Of a stretch of 64,000 bases of DNA, positions 11,552-20,494 are shown piece by piece. The position numbers and the translations under genes were made by a program. Position 1 is the stretch's first letter. Each line of letters starts with the position of its first letter. The notes under the pieces are model-generated. The model saw nothing but the letters and a program-made list of their open reading frames with translations. It ran no database searches and was not told the DNA's origin. Origin of the DNA: Pseudomonas sp. GD04019 (GTDB lineage Bacteria > Pseudomonadota > Gammaproteobacteria > Pseudomonadales > Pseudomonadaceae). The stretch lies in NCBI RefSeq assembly GCF_029837695.1, contig NZ_JAOEEA010000007.1, positions 186,001 to 250,000 of the forward strand, in the 5' to 3' direction.

Positions 11552-11941
11552 TCAGGAAACGGGGGCTTCGGTGGCGGCCAGTGCTGCCAGGCAGCGCTCT
11601 TCGGCCGTATCTAGCTCCAGCTGCATCTGTTCGATGTCCAGCAGCTGCTGCTCCAGCTGAGCGCGGCGGGCGGCGATCTTGGCCATGAAGGTCTCCAGCT
11701 GCTTGCGGTTGCCGCTGCTGGGGTCGTAGAGGTCGATCAGTTCCTTGCACTCGGCGAGGGAGAAACCGATGCGCTTGCCGCGCAGGATCAGCTTGAGAGT
11801 CACCAGGTCCTTGGGCCGGTAGATGCGCTCCTGGCCGCGGCGCTCGGGAATCAGCATCTCCTGCTCCTCGTAGAAGCGAATGGCGCGGGTGGTGACGTCC
11901 AGCTCGCGGGCCAGATCGGAGATGGAGTAGGTGATGGACAT
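11552..11941 (-). CDS. liuR: MerR-family regulator of branched-chain catabolism
   Basis: A 129-residue MerR-type regulator: an N-terminal winged HTH ([26 protein letters not shown]), the arm [14 protein letters not shown], and a C-terminal coiled-coil dimerisation helix rich in Q, E and L. There is no cysteine-rich metal-binding tail, so an organic effector is expected. It is the first gene of the liu operon and sits next to a perfect palindrome (11960-11975), consistent with autoregulation and control of the divergent acyl-CoA genes. LiuR of proteobacteria is known to control leucine and isovalerate catabolism. Confidence 0.92.
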   Translation of the reverse strand: MSITYSISDLARELDVTTRAIRFYEEQEMLIPERRGQERIYRPKDLVTLKLILRGKRIGFSLAECKELIDLYDPSSGNRKQLETFMAKIAARRAQLEQQLLDIEQMQLELDTAEERCLAALAATEAPVS

Positions 11942-11959
11942 GGCCGGCTCTCGTTTACC

Positions 11960-11975
11960 TTTACGTTAACGTAAA
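11960..11975. promoter_or_regulatory. LiuR operator-like perfect palindrome
   Basis: TTTACGTTAACGTAAA is a perfect 16-bp palindrome in the liuR / dehydrogenase divergent gap, 19 nt upstream of the liuR ATG and about 90 nt from the divergent start. MerR-type activators bind such palindromes within promoter spacers. It could control both directions. Confidence 0.75.
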
Positions 11976-12061
11976 CCTGTGCCAGTCTGACTGTCAATCT
12001 CGGGCTCCGGCCGCGGCCGCAGCGCCCGATCGACATTCATCGCTGGATGAGGAGTTGGCTT

Positions 12062-12829
12062 GTGCGTATCGAAGATTCCGTGTTCCTGATCACCGGCGGC
12101 GGCTCCGGCCTCGGCCTGGCCACGGCGCGCGAGCTGGTCGGCCAGGGTGGCCGAGTGCTGCTGCTGGACATCAACGCAGAGGCCGGCGCCAAGGCGGCCG
12201 CTGAGCTGGGCGAGCGTGCGCGCTTCCTGCGTGCCGACATCAGCAGCGAGGCCGATGGCCGCGCCGCCGTGGAAGATGCGCTGCAGGCCTTCGGCGCCGT
12301 GCACGGGCTGGTCAATTGCGCCGGCGTGGCGCCGGCCGAGAAGGTCGTCGGGCGCAATGGCGCCCACGGCTTGGACAGCTTCCGCCGCACCATCGAGATC
12401 AACCTGATCGGCAGCTTCAACATGCTGCGCCTGGCCGCGGAGGCCATGGCCAGGAATGAGCAGAACGAGGGCGGCGAGCGCGGCGTGATCATCAACACCG
12501 CGTCGGTAGCTGCCTTCGACGGGCAGATGGGGCAGTGCGCGTACTCGGCGTCCAAGGGCGGTGTGGCCGCCATGACCCTGCCGGCGGCGCGCGACCTGGC
12601 GCGCTCGGGCATCCGCGTGATGTGCATCGCGCCCGGCATTTTCGAGACGCCGATGATGGCCGGCATGCCCCAGGAGGTGCAGGACTCCCTGGCGGCCAAC
12701 GTGCCGTTCCCGCCGCGCCTGGGTCGCCCGGCCGAGTACGCCGCGCTGGTCCGTCATATAGTCGAGAACGCCATGCTCAACGGCGAGACCATCCGCCTGG
12801 ATGGTGCGCTGCGCATGGCGGCGAAGTGA
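12062..12829 (+). CDS. HSD10-like 3-hydroxyacyl-CoA dehydrogenase (SDR)
   Basis: A 255-residue short-chain dehydrogenase. GTG 12062 is preferred: a GGAG lies seven bases upstream, while the upstream in-frame ATG (12047) overlaps that ribosome binding site. It has the TGGGSGLG cofactor loop, NCAGVAP, and the catalytic Ser-Tyr-Lys with YSASKGG. The sequence from [12 protein letters not shown] to the C terminus resembles type 10 hydroxysteroid / 2-methyl-3-hydroxybutyryl-CoA dehydrogenases, which oxidise the isoleucine intermediate. Next to an acyl-CoA dehydrogenase and divergent from liuR, a role in branched-chain acyl-CoA oxidation is likely. Confidence 0.8.
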   Translation: MRIEDSVFLITGGGSGLGLATARELVGQGGRVLLLDINAEAGAKAAAELGERARFLRADISSEADGRAAVEDALQAFGAVHGLVNCAGVAPAEKVVGRNGAHGLDSFRRTIEINLIGSFNMLRLAAEAMARNEQNEGGERGVIINTASVAAFDGQMGQCAYSASKGGVAAMTLPAARDLARSGIRVMCIAPGIFETPMMAGMPQEVQDSLAANVPFPPRLGRPAEYAALVRHIVENAMLNGETIRLDGALRMAAK

Positions 12830-12838
12830 GGTGAGCCG

Positions 12839-13966
12839 ATGATTCCCGCCGAACAGGACATCCTGATCCGTGACATGGCCCGCCAGTTCGCCCAGGAACG
12901 GCTGAAACCCTTCGCCGCCGGCTGGGACCGCGAGCATCGCTTCCCCGCCGAAGCGCTGAAGGAGATGGCCGACCTCGGTTTCCTCGGCATGCTGGTGCCG
13001 GAGGAGTGGGGCGGTGCCGCTACCGGCCACCTGGCCTACGCCATGGCCCTGGAGGAGATCGCTGCCGGCGACGGCGCCTGCTCCACCATCATGAGCGTGC
13101 ACAACTCGGTGGGCTGCATGCCCATTCTCAAGTTCGGCAGCGACGAGCAGAAGCAACGCTTCCTCCAGCCGCTGGCCAGCGGCGCCATGCTCGGCGCCTT
13201 CGCCCTGACCGAGCCGCAGGCTGGCTCGGACGCCAGCGACCTGCGTACCCGCGCGCGGCGTGACGGCGACCACTACGTACTGAACGGCGCCAAGCAGTTC
13301 ATCACCTCTGGCAGCCACGCCGGGCTGGTGATCGTCTTCGCCGTGACCGATCTGCAAGCGGGCAAGAAGGGCATCAGCGCCTTCATCGTGCCGACCGATA
13401 CCCCCGGCTATTCGGTGGTGCGGGTCGAGGACAAGCTCGGCCAGCACGCCTCGGACACCTGCCAGATCCAGCTCGACGAGGTGCGCATTCCGGCGTCGCT
13501 GCGTTTGGGTGAGGAGGGCGAGGGCTATCGCATCGCCCTGAGCAACCTGGAAGGCGGGCGCATCGGCATTGCCAGTCAGGCGGTGGGCATGGCCCGCGCC
13601 ACATTCGAGGCGGCGCGCGACTATGCCCACGAGCGCAAGACCTTCGGCAAGCCGATTATCGAGCACCAGGCCGTGGCATTCCGCCTGGCCGACATGGCCA
13701 CGCAGATCGCCGTGGCGCGGCAGATGGTGCATCACGCCGCATGCCTGCGTGAGGCCGGGCAACCGTGTCTGACCGAAGCCTCGATGGCCAAGCTGTTCGC
13801 CTCGGAGATGGCGGAGAAGGTCTGCTCGGCGGCGATCCAGACCCTGGGCGGATACGGCTACCTCAAGGACTTCCCGGTGGAACGCATCTATCGCGATGTG
13901 CGCGTGTGCCAGATCTACGAAGGCACCAGCGACGTGCAGCGCATGGTGATTGCGCGCAGCTTGTAG
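12839..13966 (+). CDS. Short/branched-chain acyl-CoA dehydrogenase
   Basis: A 375-residue FAD enzyme of the acyl-CoA dehydrogenase family; the ATG follows the dehydrogenase stop by nine bases, so the two are co-transcribed. It carries the [15 protein letters not shown] and [16 protein letters not shown] segments, the RKTFGKPI block, and [21 protein letters not shown] without interruption through the C-terminal catalytic region typical of short/branched-chain enzymes (2-methylbutyryl- or isobutyryl-CoA dehydrogenase). Together with the HSD10-like gene it would cover two steps of isoleucine degradation, complementing the leucine cluster. Substrate preference is an inference. Confidence 0.82.
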   Translation: MIPAEQDILIRDMARQFAQERLKPFAAGWDREHRFPAEALKEMADLGFLGMLVPEEWGGAATGHLAYAMALEEIAAGDGACSTIMSVHNSVGCMPILKFGSDEQKQRFLQPLASGAMLGAFALTEPQAGSDASDLRTRARRDGDHYVLNGAKQFITSGSHAGLVIVFAVTDLQAGKKGISAFIVPTDTPGYSVVRVEDKLGQHASDTCQIQLDEVRIPASLRLGEEGEGYRIALSNLEGGRIGIASQAVGMARATFEAARDYAHERKTFGKPIIEHQAVAFRLADMATQIAVARQMVHHAACLREAGQPCLTEASMAKLFASEMAEKVCSAAIQTLGGYGYLKDFPVERIYRDVRVCQIYEGTSDVQRMVIARSL

Positions 13967-13980
13967 GCGGGTTGCGGTTT

Positions 13981-14096
13981 TCCCCTCTCCTTTGGGAGAG
14001 GGGCGGGGCGGCCCGCGTAGGGTGAGGGTCTTCCAGGCCACTCCGAGTCGTCTATCGCACCCTCACCCCAGCCCTCTCCCAGGGGGAGAGGGAGCT
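13981..14096. repeat. Palindromic element (family A) between convergent genes
   Basis: Left unit TCCCCTCTCCTTTGGGAGAG with GGGTGAGGG following, right unit beginning CCCTCACCCCAGCCCTCTCC. It fills the gap between the stops of the acyl-CoA dehydrogenase (plus) and the LysR gene (minus), where it may act as a bidirectional transcription barrier. Confidence 0.85.
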
Positions 14097-14101
14097 AGGT
14101 C

Positions 14102-15031
14102 TCAGGCCTGTTCGGCGGCCTTCTTCTCCTGGACGCCGATCTGCTGGGCCAGCTCGATCAGCTGCTCGCGCATCCAGCGGTTGGCCGGGTCCTGGTCGGT
14201 GCTCTCATGCCAGTACAGGTGGGTTTCCAGGGCCGGTACATCACTCACCGGCAGCTCCACGTAATGAAGGTTGTGGCGACGGGCGAAGCGCTCCGGCACT
14301 GTCATCGCCATGTCGGTGTTGTGCAGCACGGTGGAAGCCATCAGGTAATGCTGCGAGCGCAGGGCCACCTTGCGTTGCAGGCCCATCTTGCCCAGCGACA
14401 GATCGATGTAGCCGAGGCCGCTGCGACGGCTGGAGATCTGGATATGGGTCAGCGACAGGTATTCGTCCAGGCTGATCTTGTCCTTGGCCAGCGCATGGCC
14501 GGGGCGCAGGGCGCAGACGTAGCGGTCTTCCATCAGCTTGACATGGCGCACCTGCGGGTCGGTGTTGAGTACCGCGTCCACGGCGAAGTCCAGGCGGCCG
14601 GCGGCCAGTTCCTTGGTGGTCTCGCGGCGCTTGGACTGGAAGCTCTCGATCTGCACCGCCGGGGCTAGGCGGCGCAGGCGCTGGAACAGCGCCGGCAGCA
14701 GGATCTGCTCGGACAGGTCGGTCATGCTGATGCGATAGGTCTTGTTCGCCTGCTTGGCGTCGAAGGTGCGGCTTTCCTGCACCGATACGCGCAGCAGCTG
14801 CAGGGCGTTGCGCACCGGGCCGATGATGTTCTGCGCCATCGGTGTGGGCACCATGCCCTGGGCGGTGCGCACGAACAGCGGGTCGTTGAAGGTCTCGCGC
14901 AGGCGGGCCAGGGCGTTGGACACGGCGGGCTGGGTGATGCCGACGATCTGCCCGGCACGGGTCAGGTTGGCCTCGGTATAGATGGCATCGAAGACGATGA
15001 AGAGGTTGAGGTCTACCTTGTTCAAATTCAT
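14102..15031 (-). CDS. LysR-family regulator, divergent from acyl-CoA dehydrogenase
   Basis: A 309-residue LysR-type regulator. ATG 15031 is chosen because GGAGAAG precedes it by three bases and the peptide MNLNKVDLNLFIVFDAIYTE matches the usual start. The winged HTH (NLTRAGQIVGITQPAVSNALARLRE) is followed by the effector domain with periplasmic-binding-protein fold. It is divergent from the acyl-CoA dehydrogenase at 15163, with an inverted repeat in the gap, so it most likely controls that gene; the effector is probably a fatty-acid derivative. Confidence 0.85.
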   Translation of the reverse strand: MNLNKVDLNLFIVFDAIYTEANLTRAGQIVGITQPAVSNALARLRETFNDPLFVRTAQGMVPTPMAQNIIGPVRNALQLLRVSVQESRTFDAKQANKTYRISMTDLSEQILLPALFQRLRRLAPAVQIESFQSKRRETTKELAAGRLDFAVDAVLNTDPQVRHVKLMEDRYVCALRPGHALAKDKISLDEYLSLTHIQISSRRSGLGYIDLSLGKMGLQRKVALRSQHYLMASTVLHNTDMAMTVPERFARRHNLHYVELPVSDVPALETHLYWHESTDQDPANRWMREQLIELAQQIGVQEKKAAEQA

Positions 15032-15067
15032 GGTCTTCTCCATGGAAACAAGCCTCATCACATATTG

Positions 15068-15085
15068 CTTATGAATGTTGATAAG
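15068..15085. promoter_or_regulatory. LysR-type operator candidate
   Basis: CTTAT-GAATGTTG-ATAAG, an inverted repeat with a T-N11-A core, about 37 nt upstream of the LysR start and about 78 nt upstream of the divergent acyl-CoA dehydrogenase. Position and form are those of LysR-type recognition sites. Confidence 0.5.
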
Positions 15086-15162
15086 GCAGGAAAATAGCTT
15101 AGATAAATCGTGGGTGCTGTTCTAGCATCATTCCACATCGAAGCCAACCACAAGGTGTCCCC

Positions 15163-16392
15163 ATGGATTTCGCCTACTCCCCCAAGGTCCAGGAACTGCG
15201 TGAGCGCGTTACCGCGTTCATGGAAGCCCACGTCTACCCGAACGAAGCCGTGTTCGAGCAGCAGGTCAACGAAGGCGACCGCTGGCAGCCGACCGCGATC
15301 ATGGAAGAGCTCAAGGCCAAGGCCAAGGCCGAGGGACTGTGGAACCTGTTCCTGCCGGAATCCGAGTACGGCGCCGGTCTGACCAACATGGAATACGCAC
15401 CGCTGGCCGAGATCATGGGCCGCTCGCTGATGGGCTCCGAGCCTTTCAACTGCTCCGCGCCGGACACCGGCAACATGGAGACCCTGGTGCGCTACGCCAC
15501 CGAGGCGCAGAAGAAGCAGTGGCTGGAGCCGCTGCTGTCCGGCGAAATCCGTTCCGCCTTTGCCATGACCGAACCGGGCGTGGCTTCCTCTGACGCCACC
15601 AACATGCAGGCCAACGCCGTGCGTGACGGCGACGAGTGGGTGATCAACGGCCGCAAGTGGTGGACCTCCGGTGCCTGCGACCCGCGCTGCAAGATCATGA
15701 TCTTCATGGGCCTGACCAACCCGGACGCGCCGCGCCATCAGCAGCACTCGATGATCCTGGTGCCGAGCGACACCCCCGGCGTGAAGATCCTCCGTCCGCT
15801 GCCGGTATTCGGTTACGACGACGCCCCGCACGGCCACGCCGAAGTGGTGTTCGAGAACGTGCGCGTGCCCTATGAGAACGTGCTGCTGGGCGAAGGTCGC
15901 GGCTTCGAGATCGCCCAGGGTCGCCTCGGCCCGGGCCGCATCCACCACTGCATGCGCTCCATCGGCATGGCCGAACGTGCGCTGGAACTGATGTGCAAAC
16001 GCGCCGTCAGCCGCACCGCCTTCGGCAAGCCGCTGGCCCGTCTGGGTGGCAACATCGACCACATCGCCAACTCGCGCATCGAGATCAACCAGGCCCGCCT
16101 GCTGACCCTGAATGCCGCGTACATGATGGATACCGTGGGCAACAAGGTGGCGCAGAGCGAGATCGCCCAGATCAAGGTGGTGGCGCCCAACGTCGCGCTC
16201 AACGTGATCGACCGCGCCATCCAGATCCACGGCGGTGCCGGTGTCTCCAACGACACCCCGCTGGCCTACTTCTACGCCATGCAGCGCACCCTGCGCCTGG
16301 CCGATGGCCCGGACGAAGTGCACCGCGCCGCCATCGGCAAGTTCGAGGTGGGCAAGTACGTGCCGCGTGAGGCGATGAAAGCCAGCCGCTGA
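15163..16392 (+). CDS. Acyl-CoA dehydrogenase (ACAD10/11-like)
   Basis: A 409-residue acyl-CoA dehydrogenase, slightly longer than LiuA. It has [17 protein letters not shown] and [18 protein letters not shown] around the flavin, [20 protein letters not shown], and the [19 protein letters not shown] block. The catalytic region reads [20 protein letters not shown], the form found in ACAD10/11-like dehydrogenases that act on longer or branched acyl-CoAs. A hairpin terminator follows 16 nt after the stop. Divergent LysR control is likely. Confidence 0.85.
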   Translation: MDFAYSPKVQELRERVTAFMEAHVYPNEAVFEQQVNEGDRWQPTAIMEELKAKAKAEGLWNLFLPESEYGAGLTNMEYAPLAEIMGRSLMGSEPFNCSAPDTGNMETLVRYATEAQKKQWLEPLLSGEIRSAFAMTEPGVASSDATNMQANAVRDGDEWVINGRKWWTSGACDPRCKIMIFMGLTNPDAPRHQQHSMILVPSDTPGVKILRPLPVFGYDDAPHGHAEVVFENVRVPYENVLLGEGRGFEIAQGRLGPGRIHHCMRSIGMAERALELMCKRAVSRTAFGKPLARLGGNIDHIANSRIEINQARLLTLNAAYMMDTVGNKVAQSEIAQIKVVAPNVALNVIDRAIQIHGGAGVSNDTPLAYFYAMQRTLRLADGPDEVHRAAIGKFEVGKYVPREAMKASR

Positions 16393-16408
16393 TTCCGGCT
16401 GCAATGCA

Positions 16409-16438
16409 CGAGGCCCGCATCTGCGGGCCTCGTCGTTT
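16409..16438 (+). terminator. Rho-independent terminator of the acyl-CoA dehydrogenase
   Basis: Arms CGAGGCCCGCA and TGCGGGCCTCG form a perfect 11-bp stem with a two-base centre (effectively a tetraloop), followed by a T-rich GTCGTTTCT. It lies 16 nt after the stop codon. Confidence 0.85.
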
Positions 16439-16440
16439 CT

Positions 16441-16498
16441 GTAGCCCGGATGCAATCCGGGGCGGAGTCGCCTGTGTCCCGGATTGCATCCGGGCTAC
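16441..16498. repeat. Inverted repeat element of the GTAGCCCGGATGCAATCCGG type
   Basis: Perfect 20-bp arms at 16441-16460 (GTAGCCCGGATGCAATCCGG) and 16479-16498 with an 18-nt centre. This is a separate family from the CCCTCTCCC elements, and the two stand side by side here. Confidence 0.8.
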
Positions 16499-16508
16499 GG
16501 CGGCCTAT

Positions 16509-16597
16509 TCCCTCTCCCCTCGGGGAGAGGGACAGGGAAGGGGGCTGCCAGCACACCCTCTCCCCCGGTCCCTCTCCCGTGAACGGGAGAGGGGAGC
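16509..16597. repeat. Palindromic element (family A) downstream of the TerC pair
   Basis: TCCCTCTCCCCTCGGGGAGA then GGGACAGGGAAGGGG, with an inverted partner ending CCCGTGAACGGGAGAGGGGA. It lies just beyond the stop of the small gene at 16623. Confidence 0.8.
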
Positions 16598-16622
16598 AAC
16601 CGCCTTTCGCGGGCCTCGCTAT

Positions 16623-16805
16623 TCAACCTTCCTTGCCGTTGTCGTCGCGTGCCTGCTGGCGCAACCAGCTGAAGCGCTGGTGCAACTGGGCGGCGAAGGT
16701 GCGCGCCGCCAGTTCCTCATGGAAGGTCAGGGTCCTGCGCCCCAGGCACACCAGCCACAGGGTGCGGCCTTTGCTTTCACGCAGCTCGATACGCACATCA
16801 GGCAT
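16623..16805 (-). CDS. Small hypothetical protein coupled to TerC
   Basis: A 60-residue product (MPDVRIELRESKGRTLWLVC...) with a predicted beta-strand start (RIELRESKGRTLWLVCLGRR) and a helical, tryptophan-containing second half. Its ATG overlaps the TerC stop in a TGATG junction, so it is translationally coupled. The C terminus is charged (ARDDNGKEG). I do not recognise the family; lacking a signal or membrane segment, it should be cytoplasmic. The overlap and codon usage like its neighbours support a real gene. Confidence 0.6.
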   Translation of the reverse strand: MPDVRIELRESKGRTLWLVCLGRRTLTFHEELAARTFAAQLHQRFSWLRQQARDDNGKEG

Positions 16806-17791
16806 CAGGGCCCGGTCTCCTGGTTGCGGGTCTTCAGCAGCGACAGCAGCACACCGCCGGCCAACAGTCCAAAGGTTACGCCGAGCGAGAGCAGGGCGGG
16901 AATCTTGCCGATAAAGCCGTGCAGGAAGATCTTGCCGCCGATGAAGATCAGCACCAGCGCCAGGGCGTACTTGAGGTAGACGAAGCGGTGCATCAGCGCC
17001 GCCAGGGCGAAGTACAGCGAGCGCAGGCCGAGGATGGCGAAGATGTTCGAGGTGTAGACGATGAACGGGTCCTGGGTGATGGCGAACACCGCCGGCACGC
17101 TGTCCACGGCGAACACCAGGTCGGCCAGCTCGATCAGCACCAGGGCGAGGAACAGTGGCGTGGCGTAGAGCAGGTGCTGGCTGGCGCCGTCCGGGCGCTT
17201 GCGGATGAAGAAGTGCCCGCCATGCAGCTCGTCGGTGACCCGCATATGCCGTCGCAGGAAACACAGCATGGGGTTCTGCGACAGGTCGGGATGCTGCTCC
17301 TCGCGGCTGAACATCATCTTCACCCCGGTGAACAGCAGGAAGGCGCCGAAGATGTAGAGGATCCAGTCGAACTCCTGCACCAGCGCCGTGCCCAGGCCGA
17401 TCATGATCGCCCGCAGCACGATGACCCCGATGATGCCCCAGAACAGCACCCGGTGCTGGTAGCGCCGGGGAATGCCGAAGAAGCCGAAGATCATCGCCAT
17501 GACGAACACGTTGTCCATCGACAGCGACTGCTCGACCAGGAAGCCGGTGTAGAACTCCAGCGCGCTCTGCGAGCCCAGCTCGTACCAGACCCACAGGCCG
17601 AACAGCACCCCGACACTGAAATAGCCGCTGTACAGCAGCAGGCTTTCGCGCATCTCGATCTCGTGCTGGTCGCGATGGAGGATACCCAGGTCCAGCACCA
17701 GCAGGGCGATGACGATGCCGAGGAAACTCAGCCACAGCCAGGTGGCGGTGCCGAGCATGGGGGTATTGAGGAATTCGAGTAGCTGGCTCAT
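16805..17791 (-). CDS. TerC-family integral membrane protein (Alx-like)
   Basis: A 328-residue inner-membrane protein with about nine membrane segments and the TerC acidic motifs: VEQSLSMDNVFVMAMIF near residue 87 and ELADLVFAVDSVPAVFAI near residue 225, whose aspartates and glutamates are thought to bind metal. Family members (Alx, TerC, MeeF/MeeY) export Mn(II) or supply metal to secreted enzymes. Its leader (17792-17935) looks structured. It is the first of two coupled genes. Confidence 0.88.
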   Translation of the reverse strand: MSQLLEFLNTPMLGTATWLWLSFLGIVIALLVLDLGILHRDQHEIEMRESLLLYSGYFSVGVLFGLWVWYELGSQSALEFYTGFLVEQSLSMDNVFVMAMIFGFFGIPRRYQHRVLFWGIIGVIVLRAIMIGLGTALVQEFDWILYIFGAFLLFTGVKMMFSREEQHPDLSQNPMLCFLRRHMRVTDELHGGHFFIRKRPDGASQHLLYATPLFLALVLIELADLVFAVDSVPAVFAITQDPFIVYTSNIFAILGLRSLYFALAALMHRFVYLKYALALVLIFIGGKIFLHGFIGKIPALLSLGVTFGLLAGGVLLSLLKTRNQETGP

Positions 17792-17799
17792 CGGCCCCT

Positions 17800-17935
17800 C
17801 CGTCGCTGTCAGTCAGACAGTGACTCCGACATCGCGGCGAGGGTTCGCCGCCAGAGGGGCCCGGCGTCACTGAAGGCTGCGTATGCAGCCGTCAGGGACA
17901 AGGCTAGTTCAGTCGCCAGGGGCAGCAACTCGGCG
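17800..17935 (-). promoter_or_regulatory. Possibly structured 5' leader of the TerC gene
   Basis: On the minus strand a GGCTGC-N4-GCAGCC hairpin (around 17873-17888) is enclosed by a possible long-range pairing of TTCGCC with GGCGAA. TerC-family genes are often governed by manganese-sensing yybP-ykoY leaders, but I could not find the complete conserved loops of that riboswitch here, so only a structured leader is claimed. Confidence 0.3.
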
Positions 17936-18025
17936 AAGGTGCCTGAATGTTTTCTCTACGTGCGGGAGATGGTGCCCGTAGGGCGGGTGAGGCAGACGAG
18001 CTTTGCTATGCCTAACCCCGGCCCT

Positions 18026-19390
18026 TCAATATACCCACACCTCGACGCGACGGTTCTTCAGGCGTCCGTCGTCAGCGCTGTTGGTCGCCACCGGCATCTG
18101 CTCGCCGAGGCCGGTGATTTCGCGGAAGATCACGCCGCCCTTGGACAGGCCGCGGCGCACGGCCATGGCGCGCAGCTTGGACAGCAGGGCGGCGCGCTGC
18201 GGATCGCTCTTGGCGTCGCCGAAGCCGACCAGCACCACCTTCTGGCGCATCTTGTCGTTGGCCTTGAGGTAGTCCAGCAGCCGGGCGATATCGCGCTGGG
18301 CCTTGTTGTCCAGCTCGGCGCTGCCTTCCTGGAAGCGGAAGTTGACCGACAGGCGCTGGGCCTCGTCGGCCAGCTTGCGGTAGTCCGCCGGCATCTGCGC
18401 CGAGGCCTCGACCTTGACCGCCTGTACGGTCTGCGGGATGAAGCCGGTCTTGGCCACGATGGCCTGACCGGCCGGGCTATGGGCGAATTGCACCAGCGAC
18501 TGCACCCACTCGTTGGTGGTGCCGGGCGGGTTGTACAGGAACAGCCGACGCGACAGCGGATAGTCTTCGGTGGCGATCAGCGTGGTGCTCGGCAGCATCG
18601 GTTGCGACTGGCCATCGGCGATCGCCAGGGGCTTGCTCTGGCGCACGTACGGCAGGCCGATGAAGCCGATGCCGCCGGCGTCCTGGCTGACGCCGTCGGA
18701 CAGCTGGTCGCTGGACTCGAAGCGTTTGGCCGCGCCACCCAGGCTCTTGCCATGGGCGGCCAGGACCAGCTCCTTGAAGGTATCGAAGGTGCCCGACTTG
18801 TCGTCGCGGGCGTACAGCCGGATCGCCCCGGGATTGCCGCCCAGGGCACTCCAGTCCTTGATCTCGCCGGCGAACACGGCGGCCAGCTGCTCGGTGGTGA
18901 GCGCGCTGACCGGGTTGCCGGGATGGACGATGATGGCCAGGCCATCGATGGCGATCACCTGTTCGGCACTGCCGCCGCGCATATCGCCAAGTGCCTGCAG
19001 CGTCCCGGCCTCGGCATCCTTGATCGGCCGCGAGGAGGCGGCCAGGTCGGCGCTACCATCCTGCAGGGCGACGAAGCCGGTGCCCGAACCATGGGCCGCC
19101 ACGTTCACCTGCAGGGTACGGCCCAGCTTGTCCTCGGCCAGCACGCGCTGCTCGTTCTCCGCGCCTTTCTCGATACGCACGTTGGCAAAGCCCTGGCTCT
19201 CGTAAAGGCCGCTGACCAGGGCCGGGCCGAGCTTGGCGCCGATGGTGTTGGAACCCTGGATGCGCATTAGGGTGGTGCTGTCAGCGGCGAACACCGACCA
19301 GGGCAGGGCGTAGCAGATGAAACCGAGGAACAGCCATGCGTAAACATGGCCGAGGTTGTGCCGATCACTGACTGGCAGGGCGCGCGACAT
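18026..19390 (-). CDS. PstS-like phosphate-binding domain fused to an OmpA C-terminal domain
   Basis: A 454-residue exported protein. After an N-terminal hydrophobic signal segment ending near SVFAADS, residues 40-320 form a PstS-type binding domain (MRIQGSNTIGAKLGPALV, AHGSGTGFVAL, SSRPIKDAE, DDKSGTFDTFKELVL). Residues 340-454 are an OmpA/MotB peptidoglycan-binding domain (VNFRFQEGSAELDNKAQRDI, VLVGFGDAKSD). The fusion would anchor a phosphate-binding or sensing module to the cell wall. A Pho-box-like direct repeat sits just upstream (19443-19462). No pst transport genes are adjacent. Confidence 0.85.
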   Translation of the reverse strand: MSRALPVSDRHNLGHVYAWLFLGFICYALPWSVFAADSTTLMRIQGSNTIGAKLGPALVSGLYESQGFANVRIEKGAENEQRVLAEDKLGRTLQVNVAAHGSGTGFVALQDGSADLAASSRPIKDAEAGTLQALGDMRGGSAEQVIAIDGLAIIVHPGNPVSALTTEQLAAVFAGEIKDWSALGGNPGAIRLYARDDKSGTFDTFKELVLAAHGKSLGGAAKRFESSDQLSDGVSQDAGGIGFIGLPYVRQSKPLAIADGQSQPMLPSTTLIATEDYPLSRRLFLYNPPGTTNEWVQSLVQFAHSPAGQAIVAKTGFIPQTVQAVKVEASAQMPADYRKLADEAQRLSVNFRFQEGSAELDNKAQRDIARLLDYLKANDKMRQKVVLVGFGDAKSDPQRAALLSKLRAMAVRRGLSKGGVIFREITGLGEQMPVATNSADDGRLKNRRVEVWVY

Positions 19391-19442
19391 GTAGCAGACA
19401 CCTTCTAGGGGGCTGGGAAAGTGCGCGCAGAATAAGTCGGTT

Positions 19443-19462
19443 AAGTTGCAGTCAGGTTACAG
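19443..19462 (-). promoter_or_regulatory. Pho-box-like PhoB site
   Basis: On the minus strand, CTGTAAC-CTGA-CTGCAAC: two 7-bp direct repeats with 11-bp periodicity, matching the PhoB pattern CTGTCAT-N4-CTGTCAT at most positions. It lies 53 nt upstream of the PstS/OmpA start. Phosphate-starvation control is inferred. Confidence 0.6.
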
Positions 19463-19491
19463 TGCGCCGCTCTGGAATGCGGGCTTGGCAT

Positions 19492-19516
19492 AAAAAAGGC
19501 CACCTTGCGGGTGGCC
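19492..19516 (-). terminator. Rho-independent terminator of xthA
   Basis: Read on the minus strand, GGCCACC-CGCAA-GGTGGCC followed by TTTTTT. It lies 18 nt beyond the xthA stop codon. Confidence 0.9.
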
Positions 19517-19534
19517 TGGTTCGGGCGCTGCGAA

Positions 19535-20347
19535 TCAGCTCAGTTCCAGCCAGATCGGCGCGTGGTCGGATGGCTTCTCCATGCCGCGCAGGTCGTAGTC
19601 GATGCCGCCGTCCTTGAAGCGCGCCTGCAGCGCGGCGGTGGCCAGGATCACGTCGATGCGCAGGCCGCGCTTGGGCTCGTCCTCGAAGCCGCGGCTGCGG
19701 TAGTCGAACCAGCTGAAGCGATCGTTCACCGCCGGGTTGAGGTGGCGGAAGCTGTCCGTCAGGCCCCAGCCCTTGAGGGTGGCCAGCCATTCGCGCTCTT
19801 CCGGCAGGAAGCTGCACTTGCCGGTCTTCAGCCAGCGCAGGCGGTTGGCTTCGCCGATGCCGATGTCGCTGTCTTCCGGGGAGATATTGATGTCGCCCAT
19901 CACCACCAGCGCCTGGCTCGGGTCGAAGCGCTCCACCAGCAATTGCTGCAGGTCGGCATAGAAGCGCTGCTTGGCCGGGAATTTCACCGGGTGGTCGCGG
20001 CTCTCGCCTTGGGGGAAGTAGCCGTTCATCACGGTCACCGGGTTGCCGTGCTGGTCGGCGAAGGTGCCATAGATGAAGCGGCGCTGGGACTCCTCACCAT
20101 CGTTGGGGAAGCCCTTGTGCAGTTCCAGCGGCGCCTGGCGCGAGAGCAGGGCCACGCCGTAATGGCCCTTCTGGCCGTGGTAGTGCACGTGGTAGCCGAG
20201 CTGGCGGATCTCGTCAGCCGGGAACTGATCATCGGCGACCTTGGTTTCCTGCAGGCCGATCACGTCCGGCTGGTGTTTCTCGATCAGCGCCTGCAGCTGG
20301 TGCGGGCGGGCGCGCAGGCCGTTGATATTGAAGGAAACGATCTTCAT
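19535..20347 (-). CDS. xthA: Exodeoxyribonuclease III
   Basis: A 270-residue AP endonuclease / 3'-5' exonuclease of the exo III family, used in base excision repair. It begins [18 protein letters not shown] with the metal-ligating asparagine, then IGLQETKV (catalytic glutamate), [11 protein letters not shown], and ends with [10 protein letters not shown] and [12 protein letters not shown], which hold the catalytic aspartate and histidine. It is monocistronic, with its own terminator. Length and motifs are canonical. Confidence 0.95.
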   Translation of the reverse strand: MKIVSFNINGLRARPHQLQALIEKHQPDVIGLQETKVADDQFPADEIRQLGYHVHYHGQKGHYGVALLSRQAPLELHKGFPNDGEESQRRFIYGTFADQHGNPVTVMNGYFPQGESRDHPVKFPAKQRFYADLQQLLVERFDPSQALVVMGDINISPEDSDIGIGEANRLRWLKTGKCSFLPEEREWLATLKGWGLTDSFRHLNPAVNDRFSWFDYRSRGFEDEPKRGLRIDVILATAALQARFKDGGIDYDLRGMEKPSDHAPIWLELS

Positions 20348-20494
20348 GAAGGGCTACCGGCAGGGAAAACCGCGATGCTAGCCCAGCTCCCGCGCGGCGG
20401 CCAGCGTCTGGCGAGGGTAGGGCGGCGGTGCTACCTTGGCTGGCGACCCGTCGGATGCATAACAACAAGAAACTCTCAACAAGAGGTCAGCCTG

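Noticed and set aside
17792..17935. yybP-ykoY manganese riboswitch upstream of the TerC gene
   Set aside because: Some pairing and the gene family fit, but I could not locate the two conserved loop sequences needed; a covariance-model search would settle it.
19505..20494. Extended N terminus for the GNAT acetyltransferase
   Set aside because: The extension is antisense to xthA and its terminator; a normal GNAT start lies at 20495.
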